Assembly: GCF_007421815.1 (NCBI RefSeq)
Contig: NZ_VLNT01000013.1
Span: 1-64,000 of the forward strand
Origin: Aeromicrobium piscarium
GTDB taxonomy: Bacteria > Actinomycetota > Actinomycetes > Propionibacteriales > Nocardioidaceae
Reading direction: 5' to 3'
Length of the DNA: 64,000 nucleotides
Shown here: in pieces, positions 62,131-64,000 of the stretch
How positions within the stretch are numbered: position 1 is the stretch's first letter
Layout: each line of letters begins with the position of its first letter
Program-made: the position numbers and the translations under genes
Notes under the pieces: model-generated
Databases searched by the model: none
Seen by the model: the letters and a program-made list of their open reading frames with translations, nothing else
What the model was told of the DNA's origin: nothing

Positions 62131-62919
62131 TACCGGCTGAGCGGTTACTAGTATCCGTTCTGCAAGCTGGATGAGGGTGGGCGCGAGGACGACTTCTACG
62201 ACGGCACGCGCTTCAGTGACGTGGTCGCGCTCTACTAGTTCGACGCCAGGCTTCGAGCCGCGACGTTCACAACGCTGGCTCCCGTCGAGTTGGCCATCCG
62301 CGCGCTGCTCGGCCATGAACTCGGGCGCACCGATCCCTGCGCGCACCTCGACGCGGAACTGCTCGGCCCGACAGCTCGCCAAGGTGATCGCTACCCGAGG
62401 TGGTTGGAGAAGTACCAGCGCGAACTCAACTGGTCACGCGAAGACTTCGTGAAGCACCACGACATGAAGTACGGCGGGCGTCTTCCGGTCTGGGCTGCCG
62501 TCGAGATCATCGACTGGGGGCGCCTCATGCATCTCTACAACTTCGCGCCAGCCGGGGTTCGCGAGGACGTCGCCGATTCTTGCGGGTTCAGCCCTTCCCA
62601 GCTGGCGAGCTGGCTAAAGTCGCTCAACGTTGTGCGTAACACGTGTGCTCATCACAGTCGTCTCTTCAACCGGGTGCACACGCTCACGCCGAAGATCCCA
62701 CCTGTCGGCCGTCACGCTGATCTCGACGCCAGTGCTGCGGACTGGAGTCGCACATTCGGGCAGTTGACGCTCGCGCAGTTCCTATCGGACCGGCTGGGGC
62801 TCGGCCGCAGCAGCCTGCTCCGGGCCGTTCTGAAGAGCCATCCAGCAGTTCAGGCCGTGCCCGTCGCGCACATGGACATCCCTGACGACTGGCAGACCAG
62901 CAGTCCGCTCTGGGCCTGA
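62131..62919 (+). pseudogene. Abi_2-family abortive-infection gene remnant
   Basis: Read in one frame from 62131: YRLSGY, TAG (62149-62151), YPFCKLDEGGREDDFYDGTR with FSDVVALY, TAG (62236-62238), FDARLRAATFTTLAPVELAI, then open to 62919. This matches Abi_2 (AbiD/F-like) proteins. The tags replace the expected Trp and Glu, each by one base change. The conserved HEPN-like motif RNTCAHHSRLFNR is intact. The N-terminus is missing at the IS fragment boundary. The gene is inactive unless the 210-residue open part is expressed from 62290. Confidence 0.82.
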
Positions 62920-62965
62920 CGAGGCTGTGTCGGAAGTTGAACCATAGAGGTTGTTCGGCTGAGGA

Positions 62966-62994
62966 ACGTGGTGGAGTTTCGGTTTAACGTCTAG
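62966..62994 (+). repeat. Displaced ychF 3' end, copy 2
   Basis: In frame it reads NVVEFRFNV and stop TAG (62992-62994), matching the usual YchF C-terminus. Sequence just upstream is unrelated to ychF. It directly precedes the higBA promoter. It resembles the right boundary of an insertion at the ychF end. Confidence 0.65.
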
Positions 62995-63013
62995 CGTTAA
63001 TGACGGACTCCGT

Positions 63014-63019
63014 TATACA
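63014..63019 (+). promoter_or_regulatory. -10 box of higBA, leaderless start
   Basis: TATACA lies 8 bp before the GTG of higB, so transcription would start at or next to the first codon. No Shine-Dalgarno sequence is present. The corresponding stretch in the repeat copy at 63797-63873 has lost the box. Confidence 0.6.
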
Positions 63020-63027
63020 CTGGTCTC

Positions 63028-63309
63028 GTGATCAGATCGTTCGGCACAAGGGACACCGAGCGCATCTGGCATGAGCAGTACGCCAAGCGCGTCGACCGGT
63101 CGCTGCAGCGGGCGGCCTTGCGGAAGCTCGAGCTGATCCACGCGGCGAAGGATGTCGAGGACCTCCGGGTCCCACCGGGCAACCGCTTGGAGCGGCTGGT
63201 GGGCGACCGACACGGGCAGCACAGCATCCGCGTGAATGCGCAATGGCGTCTCTGCTTCGTCTGGAGAGATGGAGGTGCGGATAATGTCGAACTCGTCGAC
63301 TACCACTGA
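63028..63309 (+). CDS. higB: HigB/RelE-type toxin
   Basis: This 93-residue protein has a GTG start. The family pattern is IRSFGTRDTERIWHEQYAKR at the N-terminus, LRKLELIHAAKDVEDLRVPP in the middle and the catalytic-side C-terminal HSIRVNAQWRLCFVWRDGGA with Arg and Trp, ending VELVDYH. HigB toxins cut mRNA on the ribosome. It overlaps the antitoxin gene by 26 bp, in the toxin-first order typical of higBA. It is probably self-repressed through HigA at the promoter. Confidence 0.93.
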   Translation: MIRSFGTRDTERIWHEQYAKRVDRSLQRAALRKLELIHAAKDVEDLRVPPGNRLERLVGDRHGQHSIRVNAQWRLCFVWRDGGADNVELVDYH

Positions 63310-63604
63310 GGCTGACCTGATAGAGCCGATCCACCCGGGGGAGATCCTGATGGAGGATTTCATCGAGGGCTTCGGTATCACGCAGAACAAGCTCGCAGTG
63401 TCGATCGGGGTACCACCTCGGCGGATCAACGAGATCGTGCACGGCAAGCGGGGGATCACCGCTGACACGGCGATCCGTCTGGCGCGCTACTTCGGCACCT
63501 CCGAGGAGTTCTGGATGAACCTGCAGTCGAACTACGAGCTCCGGCTGGAACGTCGTGCGCTGCGGGACAAGGTCGCTGCGATTACCCCGCTGCAGGTGGC
63601 TTAG
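63284..63604 (+). CDS. higA: HigA antitoxin (XRE helix-turn-helix)
   Basis: This 106-residue protein has ATG 63284 (MSNSSTTTEADLIEPIHPGE). It has IHPGEILMEDFIEGFGITQN, then the helix-turn-helix KLAVSIGVPPRRINEIVHGK and the HigA signature TADTAIRLARYFGTSEEFWM. It neutralises HigB and represses its own promoter. The gene begins inside higB. Confidence 0.94.
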   Translation: MSNSSTTTEADLIEPIHPGEILMEDFIEGFGITQNKLAVSIGVPPRRINEIVHGKRGITADTAIRLARYFGTSEEFWMNLQSNYELRLERRALRDKVAAITPLQVA

Positions 63605-63606
63605 CG

Positions 63607-63684
63607 GTGCCGATCGAGTTCAGGGTGTCGGCAACGATCGACGACCGGGAACTGTCGGATCTGCACCATCGTGCGTTTCGCTGA
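63607..63684 (+). pseudogene. Possible acetyltransferase N-terminal stub
   Basis: From GTG 63607 the 25 codons read VPIEFRVSATIDDRELSDLH then HRAFR and stop at 63682-63684. This resembles the first residues of some GNAT acetyltransferases. Nothing similar continues downstream in any frame. Evidence is weak because of the short length. Confidence 0.3.
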
Positions 63685-63796
63685 GGGCTGTCTCTGAGGC
63701 TCGCGATCGCGGCTGCGCATGGTGATTTCCTGTCTCCTCAGGTGTGCGCGCAGCCGCTGCGCGCCCTAGACGTTTTCCGCTGTGGAAACCCGGGTC

Positions 63797-63873
63797 GATT
63801 TCCGCTTCAACGTCTAGCGTTATCGACGGGCCCTGTCATGTGCTGGATTCACTGATCAGATCGTTCGGCAAGG
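63797..63873 (+). repeat. ychF 3' end plus decayed higB start, copy 3
   Basis: VDFRFNV and stop TAG (63815-63817) are followed by a region aligned with the 62995-63049 promoter and higB start. It ends with CTGATCAGATCGTTCGGCA, against GTGATCAGATCGTTCGGCA at 63028. The start codon and -10 box are lost. The C-terminal codons here are GC-rich like native ychF. From 63685 to the window end no convincing gene is seen apart from this repeat. Confidence 0.65.
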
Positions 63874-64000
63874 CGATCTCGCCGCTACTCTCACGGAGCA
63901 ATGCGGATCAGGGGTGGAACGGTGACCCTCCGGCGCCGCGGTGCTGTCCGTAGCGCTCGTGCGCGGCGAGGAGTACCGGGTGGAGCTTGCGGGGGCTGAG

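Noticed and set aside
62131..62240. TAG recoding in the Abi_2 gene
   Set aside because: Two TAG codons replace Trp and Glu, different amino acids. With the missing 5' end, decay is the simpler reading.
63941..64000. Start of a gene running off the right edge
   Set aside because: A GTG frame remains open to the end, but 20 codons with no ribosome-binding site or motif are not enough to support a gene.
1..64000. tRNA, rRNA, riboswitch and prophage structural genes
   Set aside because: None could be recognised by reading both strands. tRNA genes could be missed without a covariance search.

Overview
The window looks like chromosome from a high-GC actinobacterium of the Mycobacteriales/Corynebacteriales type. 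It encodes mycothiol conjugate amidase (Mca), a short Z-isoprenyl diphosphate synthase, actinobacterial DUF4245, DUF4307 and DUF6542 proteins, HtaA-domain haem-binding surface proteins, DtxR/IdeR-like iron boxes and an HspR-type HAIR site. From memory, the order greA, DUF4307, mca, small membrane protein, thioredoxin-domain protein, hemolysin III, isoprenyl synthase, phoH2, fumC, glpX, DUF4245, xseB, xseA, ispH, DUF6542, ychF follows Mycobacterium tuberculosis Rv1080c to Rv1112. HtaA proteins with sortase signals suggest a Dietzia- or Corynebacterium-like relative, but the genus cannot be fixed by reading alone. No rRNA or tRNA gene was recognised.

Layout. 1-1000: right part of an IS3-family element. 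1.0-6.2 kb: iron/haem locus, with tandem iron boxes, a large LPXTG-anchored three-HtaA-domain protein and a small single-HtaA protein. 6.2-18.7 kb: an MFS pump and divergent TetR with a clear operator, AraC, VOC proteins, trmB, a Bax-inhibitor-like protein, SGNH hydrolase, phosphatase, pirin, an SDR/P450 pair behind a perfect palindrome, HspR-type hsp20, mug and msrA. 18.8-26.4 kb: PAS pseudogene, deaminase, AI-2E-type permease, a glycine-betaine/proline-type ABC operon, ilvA and an ASCH-like regulator. 26.5-59.6 kb: the conserved core block, also carrying an alkaline phosphatase with a sorting signal, two membrane enzymes, a fused proline-utilisation enzyme with a divergent LysR regulator, and a MhuD-like haem oxygenase. 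59.6-64 kb: an accessory region with IS remnants, a paralogue of a core membrane protein, an Abi_2 pseudogene, a higBA toxin-antitoxin pair and repeated copies of the ychF 3' end.

The most striking unexplained structure is a set of ordered repeats at gene 3' ends. Eight loci carry 17-bp words whose starts are spaced almost exactly 31, 30 and 31 bp, two forward then one or two inverted. Four-word arrays are 109-110 bp long, with one of 119 bp (an extra 10 bp). At least three different word sequences (families A, B, E) use this same geometry and share a GCGGT start. A fourth family (C, two loci) has forward-inverted-forward-inverted order with exact 27-37-27 spacing in both copies. A single long dyad (D) is also present. 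None of these lies in a divergent promoter region.

The second unexpected structure is at ychF. Its last codons are unusually AT-rich, and two further copies of its 3' end with stop codons lie 3.4 and 4.2 kb downstream. This looks like serial insertion of elements that each restored the ychF end. No integrase was found, so this remains a hypothesis.
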